DNA of 45,176 bases from a virus, in IMG/VR virus record IMGVR_UViG_3300025483_000021, positions 1-45,176 of that record; one strand, given 5' to 3'. Positions 14,740 through 22,629 of this stretch are shown here, piece after piece. The first letter of the stretch is position 1. Every line of letters begins with the position of its first letter. Made by a program: the position numbers and the translations under genes. The notes beneath the pieces were generated by a model. That model did no database searches and was not told where the DNA came from. It saw only the letters and a list, made by a program, of their open reading frames with translations.

Positions 14740-16321
14740 AAATGTTGTCCCTCAGGTACTCATAGTGTGATGGTAGTTGATCAACCCAGTCGATCATAAC
14801 TTTGCGGTCTTGTTGGTATTTAGTATGGATATCATGGATGTCATCCATCCACTCATCTAATTCAGGGGTAGTAGACTTCTTCTCGTGATACATTCCTTCT
14901 GAGAATGGACGATAACCCTGACCAGCAGCAATGTAGATAGATCCACTATGTTGCTCTAGGTTATTGAATGCATTCTCCATACCTTCAAGCATTACAACTG
15001 TATTACCATGAGCAACCCTAGTTGAATGTCTCCATGCAGGGTCAATATCAAAGTTAATGTTAGTGCAATCTCTCCAGTATTGGTTGTCATCACGTTGACT
15101 GAGTGCATAGTGAAGTGCAACGAAACACTTCATTGCTTCAATCATGTTATCACAACTGTAGTTAAATGCATCCTGCTCCATTCTAGCATAGAATCCCTGT
15201 CTTTTCTCTAAAACATCACACAACAGCAAGACATTCTCGTGTGTTGTCATCAGTCCAGTAGATTCTAGAGGTTCTAAGAATGCATAGGACAATCCAATGC
15301 CCACAACATTCTTAACCCATGCCCTATCACGTTTACCATGTTTGATATCAATCTTTCTTAACTGGCATTCTTGGGCAATTTCAGGCGTATATCTCTCACT
15401 GAGATACTTCCTAAACTCTACCTCTGCCTCACACTCATTGATATAATCTGATGAGTAAACATATCCTGTGCCAACACGATTCCATAGTGGGATATTCCAT
15501 ACCCATCCTGCATCCATTGCAACACAGTCAGTATATGTTTCCATCTGATTCTCACGATCAGAGTATGGAATCTGTGTTGCTAGTGCTGTATCATTGAATA
15601 GTTTATCCTTAAATGATATAAACTCACTACCCATGTGCTGCTCAAGTAACAGTGACTTGAAACCTGTGCAGTCAATGTATAGATCAGCACGAATCAATCC
15701 ATCCTGATCAGTAACAAGTGAGTCAATACTACCATCAGGATTCTTCATTACCTTCTCAATTGTGCCCTTGAGGTGTAACACACCATTAGGAATACAGATG
15801 GTATCTCTTAGATAGTTACCAAACAATCCTGCATCAAAATGATATGCAGTATCCTTATCAAAATTATAGATGCAGTCAGGAATAGCATCAACAGAGATCT
15901 TACATTGATCTGCTAAGTATGTCTGACTGTTGGCAAAGTTAGCAAATTGCTCTGGTGGATACTTATCCATACCATACTCACATTGCAACTCAAAGTATCT
16001 CATCAATGAGTCTTTATAATCAAATAGATCAAACTCTCCGAATGGATATTGGAATCTCTCCCCCTTACCATCTCTGAAATTCTTAAATGCAATTGATGTC
16101 TTGTAAGTTGCATTACATGCAGGCATCCAGTCTTTATCTTTCAATCCCAATCTTCTTAGGAATCGATTAAAGTGACCCAATGTAGATTCACCCACACCAA
16201 TTGGTCCCTCAGCACCTTCAATCAGACCAATCTGCATCTTAGGGAATGTCTTGGATAACATTGCTGCTGTCATCCAACCACTGCTACCACCACCAACAAC
16301 AACAATAGATTCAACTCGCAT
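14708..16321 (-). CDS. Flavin-dependent halogenase (tryptophan-halogenase-like), copy 2
   Basis: This 537-residue enzyme has the FAD-binding GGGSSGWM near the start (GxGxxG type), the catalytic lysine in ATYKTSIAF, the halogenase signature GWVWNIP (WxWxIP), and the catalytic-site PLESTGL. All features of functional FAD-dependent halogenases are present. These enzymes use reduced flavin, O2 and halide to make a hypohalous acid that the lysine passes to the substrate. Homologues include VirX1 of cyanophage Syn10, which prefers iodide (established literature). The length is normal. Its start overlaps the upstream copy by 11 bases. A flavin reductase is not seen in the window. Confidence 0.92.
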   Translation of the reverse strand: MRVESIVVVGGGSSGWMTAAMLSKTFPKMQIGLIEGAEGPIGVGESTLGHFNRFLRRLGLKDKDWMPACNATYKTSIAFKNFRDGKGERFQYPFGEFDLFDYKDSLMRYFELQCEYGMDKYPPEQFANFANSQTYLADQCKISVDAIPDCIYNFDKDTAYHFDAGLFGNYLRDTICIPNGVLHLKGTIEKVMKNPDGSIDSLVTDQDGLIRADLYIDCTGFKSLLLEQHMGSEFISFKDKLFNDTALATQIPYSDRENQMETYTDCVAMDAGWVWNIPLWNRVGTGYVYSSDYINECEAEVEFRKYLSERYTPEIAQECQLRKIDIKHGKRDRAWVKNVVGIGLSYAFLEPLESTGLMTTHENVLLLCDVLEKRQGFYARMEQDAFNYSCDNMIEAMKCFVALHYALSQRDDNQYWRDCTNINFDIDPAWRHSTRVAHGNTVVMLEGMENAFNNLEQHSGSIYIAAGQGYRPFSEGMYHEKKSTTPELDEWMDDIHDIHTKYQQDRKVMIDWVDQLPSHYEYLRDNIYDLQEEETVG

Positions 16322-17756
16322 ATAATGTCCTCAAATAATACTTAAGCGGTGTTGTCATAGTATCTATACCGTTGAAAGGAGGGATCTCAAATGTATTTGC
16401 ACGAGCATTAGTAGGCACACCACCAAAGAATTCCATCTCATCTAGTATAACATCATTGAATGGATTCCATCCATGTCCTGCCATCACACACAACAATGAA
16501 TCACTCTCCCATGTAATCTTGATCGGGAAGTGAATCGATTGCTCCATGTAATTGATCTGAGCAGACTTAAACAGATTATCATATGGATATCTGATATTAG
16601 AAACTGCTCTCCAATATGGTGAGTCATTGCGTTGAGTCATTGCATAATGCAGTGCAACGAAAGATGCAAACCCATCAAAATTATAGTTGGAGTTGTTATT
16701 GAAGGTGTCTCTCATAAACTGAGTGACATGATCCTTACCTGCCATTACTCGGCAGAATTGTGTCAAGAATGTATGTGTAGATAGCAGACCATTTGACTCT
16801 AGAGGTTCGATAAATCCTGCACTCAAACCAATAGAAACAACCTTACCATTCCATATCTCTTTCTTACGTCCTGTCCTATATTCTATCAGTCTGAATCCAT
16901 GCTCATCGGGATTAACCTTGAGGTGAGTTGCAAACTCCTGTAGTGCATCATCTGTAGAGATATACTTATCACAGAAATTATATCCTGTGCCAATTCTCTC
17001 CCATGTCGGCACATTCCACACCCATCCTGATGACAATGCAGTGCAATCAGTGACAGGTTTCATCTCCTCCTCTTTATTAGTATAAGGGAGACGTGTTACC
17101 CATGCTCTATTGTTAGGTAGATAGTCACTGTAATCAATCCACTCACTATCATTCAGCAGTGATTTGAATCCAGTGCAATCAAAGAATAGATCATAGTCTT
17201 CATTCAATATATCCCTAGTTATATGCTCTTGCTCATACCTTACACCACGAGGAATTGCATAGTTTTCCTTCAACCAGTTTGCAAACTTAACTGCATCAAA
17301 GTGAAATCCTGTCTGCCTATTAAGGTTGAAGTATTTGTGAGCAACAGGCAGCAGATTCTTTTCAGCACAATATGCTGTCACATAAAAATCTTTGGCAAAC
17401 TGATCATTAGTCCACCCACGTTGTGACTGAGCATACCACCACACATCTGGTGGGATATCAATATCAGTCCTCGGCAATCCAAAAGGATACTGCCAAGGTT
17501 TATCACCAATTTTATTAAAATTATGAAACCTTACACTAATCTTATAAGTTGCATCACATGCAGGCATCCACTCTTCATCTTTAAGATCTAAGAAATGCAA
17601 CCACTGTCTAAACAATTGCGTTGTGGATTCACCCACGCCAACACTGGCAACCTTGGGCGATTCAATCAGGGTTATATCCCAATCTGGAAATGCTTTTACA
17701 AGAGTAGAGGCGGTCATCCAACCAGACGATCCGCCACCAACAATACAAATTTTCAT
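16311..17756 (-). CDS. Flavin-dependent halogenase (tryptophan-halogenase-like), copy 1
   Basis: The 481-residue protein shares all key motifs with the neighbouring copy: GGGSSGWM at residues 7-14, the catalytic lysine in ATYKISVRF, GWVWNVP (a conservative variant of WxWxIP), and PLESNGL. The two are diverged paralogues, not a recent duplication. Both are expected to be cytoplasmic and need reduced FAD from the host. The substrate may be free tryptophan, a peptide or another aromatic, and cannot be decided here. This gene opens the cassette, 35 bases after the 142-residue gene and its hairpin. Confidence 0.92.
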   Translation of the reverse strand: MKICIVGGGSSGWMTASTLVKAFPDWDITLIESPKVASVGVGESTTQLFRQWLHFLDLKDEEWMPACDATYKISVRFHNFNKIGDKPWQYPFGLPRTDIDIPPDVWWYAQSQRGWTNDQFAKDFYVTAYCAEKNLLPVAHKYFNLNRQTGFHFDAVKFANWLKENYAIPRGVRYEQEHITRDILNEDYDLFFDCTGFKSLLNDSEWIDYSDYLPNNRAWVTRLPYTNKEEEMKPVTDCTALSSGWVWNVPTWERIGTGYNFCDKYISTDDALQEFATHLKVNPDEHGFRLIEYRTGRKKEIWNGKVVSIGLSAGFIEPLESNGLLSTHTFLTQFCRVMAGKDHVTQFMRDTFNNNSNYNFDGFASFVALHYAMTQRNDSPYWRAVSNIRYPYDNLFKSAQINYMEQSIHFPIKITWESDSLLCVMAGHGWNPFNDVILDEMEFFGGVPTNARANTFEIPPFNGIDTMTTPLKYYLRTLYAS

Positions 17757-17765
17757 ATAATAAAG

Positions 17766-17780
17766 AAAGTCTTAGACTTT
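17766..17780 (-). terminator. Possible weak terminator or hairpin before the halogenase genes
   Basis: On the minus strand AAAGTC-TAA-GACTTT is a perfect 6-bp stem with a 3-base loop, followed by CTTTATTAT. It lies between the fibre-region gene (17792) and the first halogenase. The stem is AT-rich and the U-run is broken, so it is at most a leaky terminator or an mRNA processing site. Confidence 0.35.
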
Positions 17781-17791
17781 AGATCACTATT

Positions 17792-18220
17792 TTACAGAGG
17801 ATTGGTCCAATTGTCAACCCAGTTATCCCATGCTTTACGTCCTTCTAGTTGCTGATGCTTAGGATTAGGCACGTAGTCAGGAATACTACTAGGTGAAACT
17901 GTGGTTGCTCTTACATTAGCAATGTGATCTTTCCAACGTGTGCCACCATCACCAGCATCCAAATACTGCATCTCTAGTTGCTCACCAGTGGTGCCATATC
18001 CTAGGACACGAGTAACAGTTGCACGCTCTCTGTGATCCTCAAGGTCATCCCTGTGGACACATACGCCATTGATCATACTGTGCTCATATGTAACATCATC
18101 AGGTACTGGCACCCACTTCATGTTAGCGTCTGGACCTTCATAGATCTCAAACTTATCTTCTTCATCGCAGATGTCGTTTAATTGACCTGTCGCTGCGTCG
18201 CAGATTGCCCATTTAGCCAT
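17792..18220 (-). CDS. Hypothetical protein downstream of fibre genes (142 aa)
   Basis: The product begins MAKWAICDAATGQLNDICDE and contains a C-terminal KHQQLEGRKAWDNWVDNW stretch. The start (an opening beta strand, then VPVPDDV) has the feel of short fibre-associated or fibre-assembly proteins, but I cannot assign a family. A Shine-Dalgarno (GAAGGAG) is found about 14 bases before the ATG, and a late promoter (18245-18252) lies just upstream. It is probably a virion or fibre-assembly protein. Confidence 0.7.
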   Translation of the reverse strand: MAKWAICDAATGQLNDICDEEDKFEIYEGPDANMKWVPVPDDVTYEHSMINGVCVHRDDLEDHRERATVTRVLGYGTTGEQLEMQYLDAGDGGTRWKDHIANVRATTVSPSSIPDYVPNPKHQQLEGRKAWDNWVDNWTNPL

Positions 18221-18244
18221 GATAGATTAAAACTCCTTCGTTGT

Positions 18245-18252
18245 TATTTATC
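18245..18252 (-). promoter_or_regulatory. T4-type late promoter (GATAAATA)
   Basis: GATAAATA lies 25 bases before the ATG at 18220. It overlaps the TGA stop of the third fibre paralogue, whose last two bases are the first two of the motif. Confidence 0.65.
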
Positions 18253-19060
18253 AACTGTAGTATTCGTAAACTACAACTACACCTTCACGACCTCTAGCAC
18301 CTCTGTTACCGTGCATAGATCCGTTACCACCTGCGCCCCATGCGGCGTGTGATTGGTGTCTGTGTGAATAGTTACCTTGGTTGTGTGATGATGGTTGAGA
18401 TCCACCCATGAATGATGATCCACCAGAGTGGTTGCCATAACTATGGTGAGATCCGTGACCGTTGCCACCTCCACCATAGATATTCAGGTTACCACCTGAT
18501 CCATTGCCGCCAATTCCACCAGAATGTTGTTGACGGCAGTTTGCGCCATATCCGCCCGATGCTGAGCAGAATGATCCAAAACTTGATGAGTTACCGTTAC
18601 CACCACATCCAGCGTAGTTTGTGCCACCGCCAGGACTACCGATAGTAACTGCAACACTCGTAGTGTTAGTTACATCAATAACTCTCTCAGATGTGCCCCC
18701 AGCGCCTGCTGATTCACAGTGTCCAGATCCACCACCTCCTGCTCCAGTAACAGTGACTTTAATTGATGCAACGCCAGCAGGTCTATTCCAAGTGCCATTA
18801 GATGTCCACACTTGCATGGACCTGAATCCACCTGTAGCGGAAACACCTGACCATTGCAGATTACTACCATTGGTAGATAGATACTTACCACTTTGTCCCG
18901 AAAGCGACGGGATCACATAAGTAGATGATCCAGAAATACTACCGTTGATGTTAAGGTTGGTGACCTTTAATTCACCGTTCGCAGTAATAGATCCACTGTT
19001 GAGGGTAAAACCTCCAACACCAGAAGGATCTCGTACTGTAGTAACTTTTAAGACGCTCAT
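18251..19060 (-). CDS. Gly/His-rich tail-fibre tip protein, paralogue 3
   Basis: This 269-residue protein shares its layout and length with the two genes upstream. A divergent N-terminal half (MSVLKVTTVRDPSG) is followed by SMQVWTSNGTWNRP and then a glycine-rich tip with a repeated GGNGSG/GGGGNGHGSHHS pattern. The cysteines in GHCES, GCGGN and FCSAS are retained in all three copies. Such glycine-rich domains (as in phage S16 gp38) pack into polyglycine-II sandwiches and bind host receptors. Histidine-rich loops (HGSHHSYGNH, HRHQSH) recall the metal-binding HxH tips of T4 gp37. It has its own late promoter. Receptor identity unknown. Confidence 0.85.
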   Translation of the reverse strand: MSVLKVTTVRDPSGVGGFTLNSGSITANGELKVTNLNINGSISGSSTYVIPSLSGQSGKYLSTNGSNLQWSGVSATGGFRSMQVWTSNGTWNRPAGVASIKVTVTGAGGGGSGHCESAGAGGTSERVIDVTNTTSVAVTIGSPGGGTNYAGCGGNGNSSSFGSFCSASGGYGANCRQQHSGGIGGNGSGGNLNIYGGGGNGHGSHHSYGNHSGGSSFMGGSQPSSHNQGNYSHRHQSHAAWGAGGNGSMHGNRGARGREGVVVVYEYYS

Positions 19061-19080
19061 TTCGTAATGCCTTGACTTAG

Positions 19081-19088
19081 TATTTATC
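19081..19088 (-). promoter_or_regulatory. T4-type late promoter (GATAAATA)
   Basis: GATAAATA, 21 bases before the ATG at 19060. The TAA inside it is the stop codon of fibre paralogue 2. Confidence 0.65.
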
Positions 19089-19893
19089 CGAAGAATTCTT
19101 GGACTACAACTACACCCTCACGACCTCTAGCACCTCGGTTACCGTGCATAGATCCATTGCCACCAGCACCCCATGCAGCATGAGATTGGTGATTATGGGA
19201 ATAGTTTGATTGACTATGAGATGATGGTTGTCCACCACCATAATATGATCTACCAGAGGAATGGTTACCGTAACTGTGGTGTGATCCATGACCATTACCA
19301 CCGCCACCGTATACATTTAGGGTGCCACCTGATCCATTACCACCAATGCCACCTGCGTGCTGTTGACGACAGTTAGCACCATATCCACCAGATGCAGAGC
19401 AATAACTACCGAAAGAAGATGAGTTACCGTTACCACCACATCCTGCATAGTTTGTGCCACCACCAGGACTACCAACAGTAACTGAAACTGATGATACATT
19501 GGTCACATCAATTACTCTTTCAGATGTGCCACCAGCACCAGCAGATTCACAGTGACCTGATCCTCCTCCACCAGCACCTGTAACAGTTACGATGATAGAT
19601 TTGCAGTTAGCAGGTCTATTCCAAGTGCCATTAGATGTCCACACTTGCATAGATCTGATACCAGATCCACCACCAGCACCTGCCCACTCAAGACCAGATG
19701 CACCTGCTCTCAGAAATTTATCATTGTTACCATCCATATTAGGGATAATATAGTCACTGTTACCACTAATCTTGCCGTTGATGACAATGTTAGAGACAGT
19801 CAACGTCCCGATAGCATGGATTTTACCTGTGGAAAGGAGAAACCCAGAGCTATCAGAAAGATCTTTAATAGATGATACTCTAATCTGTGACAT
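19084..19893 (-). CDS. Gly/His-rich tail-fibre tip protein, paralogue 2
   Basis: Second of three tandem 269-residue copies. From about residue 80 (IRSMQVWTSNGTWNRP) to the end it is nearly the same as paralogue 3, apart from a variable stretch around residues 215-225 (SSGRSYYGGGQPSSHSQSN) and the last residues (VVVQEFFG). The first 75 residues differ more. Glycine, histidine, serine and cysteine dominate the tip. It is flanked by late promoters on both sides, so each copy can be expressed on its own. A receptor-binding role is inferred from composition and position. Confidence 0.85.
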   Translation of the reverse strand: MSQIRVSSIKDLSDSSGFLLSTGKIHAIGTLTVSNIVINGKISGNSDYIIPNMDGNNDKFLRAGASGLEWAGAGGGSGIRSMQVWTSNGTWNRPANCKSIIVTVTGAGGGGSGHCESAGAGGTSERVIDVTNVSSVSVTVGSPGGGTNYAGCGGNGNSSSFGSYCSASGGYGANCRQQHAGGIGGNGSGGTLNVYGGGGNGHGSHHSYGNHSSGRSYYGGGQPSSHSQSNYSHNHQSHAAWGAGGNGSMHGNRGARGREGVVVVQEFFG

Positions 19894-19910
19894 AATAGTC
19901 TCTTTTTTAG

Positions 19911-19918
19911 TATTTATC
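19911..19918 (-). promoter_or_regulatory. T4-type late promoter (GATAAATA)
   Basis: GATAAATA, 18 bases before the ATG at 19893. The TAA of the stop codon of fibre paralogue 1 lies inside the motif. Confidence 0.65.
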
Positions 19919-20723
19919 CGTAGAATTCGTGGACTACGACCACACCCTCACGTCCTCTAGCACCCCTGTTAGAGTGTTGAGCACCATTACCACCAGATCC
20001 CCAAGCAGCATGAGATTGGTGATTATGAGAGTAGTTTGATTGACCGTGGGATGATGGTTGTGCGCCACCGAAGTAACTTACTCCTGAAGTGTGGTTACCG
20101 TATGAGTGGTGAGATCCGTGTCCGTTACCTCCACCACCGTAGATGTTAAGGGATCCGCCACTTCCGTTACCACCGTATCCACCAGCGTGCTGGGTACTAC
20201 AGTTTGCACCGATTCCACCACTGGCACTACAGTAGGATCCAAAGGAAGATGAGTTACCGTTACCACCACAACCAGAATAGTTTGTACCGCCACCAGGATT
20301 ACCGATACTAACTGTAACTGATGATACATTGGTCACATCAACTTGTCTCTGTGAAGTGCCACCAGCACCCCCAGATTCACAGTGTCCGCTACCTCCACCA
20401 CCTGCACCTGTTACTGTAACCATGATGGTTTTAACACCAGATGGTTTATTCCAAGTACCATTAGAAGTCCATACTTGCATGGATCTGACACCAGCAGCAC
20501 TGCTCAGATCACCCCATTGAAGTGATGATCCGTTAGTGGTTAAAAACTTACCCTGATAACTAGAAGGGTTTGGAATAATATAGTTGGAAGATCCAGAGAT
20601 CGTGCCATCCACCGAGAGATTAGTAACGGTTAATGTGCCGTTAGCGGTCAATCCACCACTCGACAAGGTGAATCCACCGATCCCACCTAAGTCTTTAATA
20701 GCGTTTACATTTAGCTGTGCCAT
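19914..20723 (-). CDS. Gly/His-rich tail-fibre tip protein, paralogue 1
   Basis: First of the three tandem copies in the direction of transcription, again 269 residues. It begins MAQLNVNAIKDLGGIGGF. It is the most divergent in its glycine-rich part (ESGGAGGTSQRQVDV, GGAQPSSHGQSN, GNGAQHSN), yet the cysteines and the GSHHSYGNH and SHNHQSHAAWG motifs are kept. The conserved GREGVVVV end suggests a common trimer or docking strand. It probably encodes a fibre tip or adhesin variant. Confidence 0.85.
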   Translation of the reverse strand: MAQLNVNAIKDLGGIGGFTLSSGGLTANGTLTVTNLSVDGTISGSSNYIIPNPSSYQGKFLTTNGSSLQWGDLSSAAGVRSMQVWTSNGTWNKPSGVKTIMVTVTGAGGGGSGHCESGGAGGTSQRQVDVTNVSSVTVSIGNPGGGTNYSGCGGNGNSSSFGSYCSASGGIGANCSTQHAGGYGGNGSGGSLNIYGGGGNGHGSHHSYGNHTSGVSYFGGAQPSSHGQSNYSHNHQSHAAWGSGGNGAQHSNRGARGREGVVVVHEFYG

Positions 20724-20746
20724 GCTACTTTAATTCCTGCCTCTTG

Positions 20747-20754
20747 TATTTAGT
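20747..20754 (-). promoter_or_regulatory. T4-type late promoter (ACTAAATA)
   Basis: ACTAAATA on the minus strand, 24 bases before the ATG at 20723. The stop codon TAA of the 72-residue gene lies inside the motif. A purine-rich AGAGGCAGG follows. Confidence 0.55.
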
Positions 20755-20968
20755 CGGGATAATAGTGAATGATGCGTCCCCTAATATAATTTAGGGTCGG
20801 AGCATCTTCCAACTCAGTTACTTTTGCAGCAAACTCATCAATAGTTTGTCTACCCATCTCAACTTCATAGATTTCATCTGCCATTTTCATAGCATACTGG
20901 GATACATGGGTACCTGCTTGGGTGCCGATCCACTTCTTTGCATTAACAACATAGTTTTGATATGTCAT
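20750..20968 (-). CDS. Small hypothetical protein in the fibre region (72 aa)
   Basis: This helical protein begins MTYQNYVVNAKKWIGTQAGTH and ends LNYIRGRIIHYYPD. It starts with an ATGA overlap onto the stop of the fibrinogen-like gene, so it is probably translated together with it. It could be a chaperone or an assembly partner of the fibre protein, which is inferred from the coupling. No family is recognised. Confidence 0.7.
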   Translation of the reverse strand: MTYQNYVVNAKKWIGTQAGTHVSQYAMKMADEIYEVEMGRQTIDEFAAKVTELEDAPTLNYIRGRIIHYYPD

Positions 20969-21753
20969 CTCACCCAGATCTCCGCACGAATTGTTCTGTT
21001 AACACCAGTTGTGGATTGACAGCAATAGATATGATCTCCTGCAGATGAATCTGTCCTACGATGACCTATACCACTACAAACATCATTAGATCCTTGACCA
21101 CCTTCGTTATTCCAACCAAATCCCCAACGCATAGCATTGCCACTGTCTCCAGTGTAGTTAAATCCATACCATTGGAAACCACCTTGTGCAGAGAATCCAG
21201 ATCCACTCCACATACTTTCACCACGAGGGTTGCCACTAATCTGACCCTGTGATTGGAATCTACTTAAGCAAGTTTGGTTTACATTTGGTTGATACCAACT
21301 CCAACCATTACCATAACCAGATGCCTGACCGCCATTATTTAGATCAGGGAAGATTGCCATAAAATCAGTCCCTGTATAATAGTTAAAGGTATGATACTTT
21401 GCATCGGAATCATTCCGAGTCATATCACTCTCAGCGTATGTATTTGCACTGGTCCAGTAGTTAGTATCGTAGTGGAATCTGCTTCCTCGTGTGCATTTCC
21501 ATGCAAGCATCCAACCACCACCCTGGAAATTAGATTGTGGAGCACAATATATCTGTGTTGTGCCTACAGTAGGCAAATTGATATAATATGCGCCCTGAGT
21601 GGAAATACCGCTGTCTCTTAGTTGACGGGCACTCGTGGCAGGATTGCTAGCAGTGCCAAGATTATCACCTCCTCCGCCACCACCACCGCCAGCACCCTTG
21701 CTAGCAACAGTTGCGCCAAGAGCACCAAACATCCCAGACATACCGAGACTCAT
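20965..21753 (-). CDS. Fibrinogen-C-like domain virion protein (receptor-binding candidate)
   Basis: The protein has a glycine-rich N-terminal linker (GAGGGGGGGGD) and then, from about residue 38, NPATSARQLRDSGISTQGAYY, QIYCAPQSNFQGGGWMLAWK and HTFNYYTGTDFMAIFPD. These match the opening of fibrinogen-related domains (GxYxI, vyC, GGWxxxxK). The rest is rich in tryptophan, glycine and aromatic residues (GWSWYQP, FQWYGFN), like intelectin or ficolin-type lectins. It is 262 residues long. The start has a strong Shine-Dalgarno (GGAGGAAA) 8 bases upstream and overlaps the preceding gene by ATGA. Probable carbohydrate-binding role on the host surface. Confidence 0.75.
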   Translation of the reverse strand: MSLGMSGMFGALGATVASKGAGGGGGGGGDNLGTASNPATSARQLRDSGISTQGAYYINLPTVGTTQIYCAPQSNFQGGGWMLAWKCTRGSRFHYDTNYWTSANTYAESDMTRNDSDAKYHTFNYYTGTDFMAIFPDLNNGGQASGYGNGWSWYQPNVNQTCLSRFQSQGQISGNPRGESMWSGSGFSAQGGFQWYGFNYTGDSGNAMRWGFGWNNEGGQGSNDVCSGIGHRRTDSSAGDHIYCCQSTTGVNRTIRAEIWVR

Positions 21754-22604
21754 GAGAAGTTTCCTCCGCTACCCAATACTGTATACTGACCCGTGGATCC
21801 AGTGTTGAATGCAATGAATGAGAAAGATACAACACAAATACCACCGCCACCGTGAGCAGGGGCAAATCCACCAGACCATTTAATTGTCTGTTGTTGACCA
21901 TCAACGTTAACTGTTGTTGGGACACCTGTGCCACCAGCGTCGTTAATGACGACAGTAATTGTATATGCCGCAGAGTCCGTGGGCATATTGTTAATACTTA
22001 AGGTGAAGTTACCACCACCAGTTTTTTCAACAAAGATAGCATTATTGTTATTATAATCGTGCGTGATATCACCAGTGGTGTTGTAGAAGGTTACACTTTC
22101 TTTAATTTCAGAGAAGTGGAAAGTCCCTGTGCTGGTCATGTGACCAGATGTGATCTCTACAAATTCTGCAGTGCTAGAGTCTTCCTCACCGATAATGTTC
22201 CATGCAGCACCATTTTCAACGGTAACTGTGAAACCATTGTCAATATTAACAGGACCAATCGTGGCACCGTTGGCAAATTCATTACCACCATTAGCAGTCA
22301 CACCAACAGTAATATTCTCTTGAATATTCTTACCGTTTGTCCTAATGATAGAGTCTTCACCTAGTGAAGGACCACCACCACCCACATCATCCCAACCAGC
22401 AACACCTTGAGCAGCATCTGCTTTATAGATCTGCGCCATGTCTTCGGTGGTGTTATACACCAACGTGCCGAAGGCAGGTGTGCCTAAGGCAGTAACTGCT
22501 GCTTGATTAAGTGCAGGCAGGTTAATCTGCTCGGTTACCTGTAGTGCCTCCATAATGGCACGGGTAACCTGATCAATCTGATTGCCTATAATTTTGGTGG
22601 ACAT
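21750..22604 (-). CDS. Tail-fibre-like structural protein (284 aa)
   Basis: The product begins MSTKIIGNQIDQVTRAIMEA and has an N-terminal domain that is followed by a long, Thr-, Asn- and Gly-rich, beta-strand-like region (for example GPVNIDNGFTVTVENGAAWN), as in trimeric fibres. The C-terminal part is predicted to be a beta domain. The gene lies between the 1192-residue virion protein and the fibrinogen-like protein, to which it is coupled. It probably forms the shaft or the connecting part of the fibre. I cannot name a specific family. Confidence 0.7.
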   Translation of the reverse strand: MSTKIIGNQIDQVTRAIMEALQVTEQINLPALNQAAVTALGTPAFGTLVYNTTEDMAQIYKADAAQGVAGWDDVGGGGPSLGEDSIIRTNGKNIQENITVGVTANGGNEFANGATIGPVNIDNGFTVTVENGAAWNIIGEEDSSTAEFVEITSGHMTSTGTFHFSEIKESVTFYNTTGDITHDYNNNNAIFVEKTGGGNFTLSINNMPTDSAAYTITVVINDAGGTGVPTTVNVDGQQQTIKWSGGFAPAHGGGGICVVSFSFIAFNTGSTGQYTVLGSGGNFS

Positions 22605-22629
22605 TCTAGACCCCGATTAGTTTATTATT

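Noticed and set aside
18251-20723. Diversity-generating retroelement acting on fibre genes
   Set aside because: No reverse transcriptase or template repeat was seen; the variation among copies is not focused on adenine positions as far as I can judge by eye.
18251-20723. CRISPR-like or simple repeat array
   Set aside because: The repeated DNA comes from three paralogous genes, not from short direct repeats with spacers.
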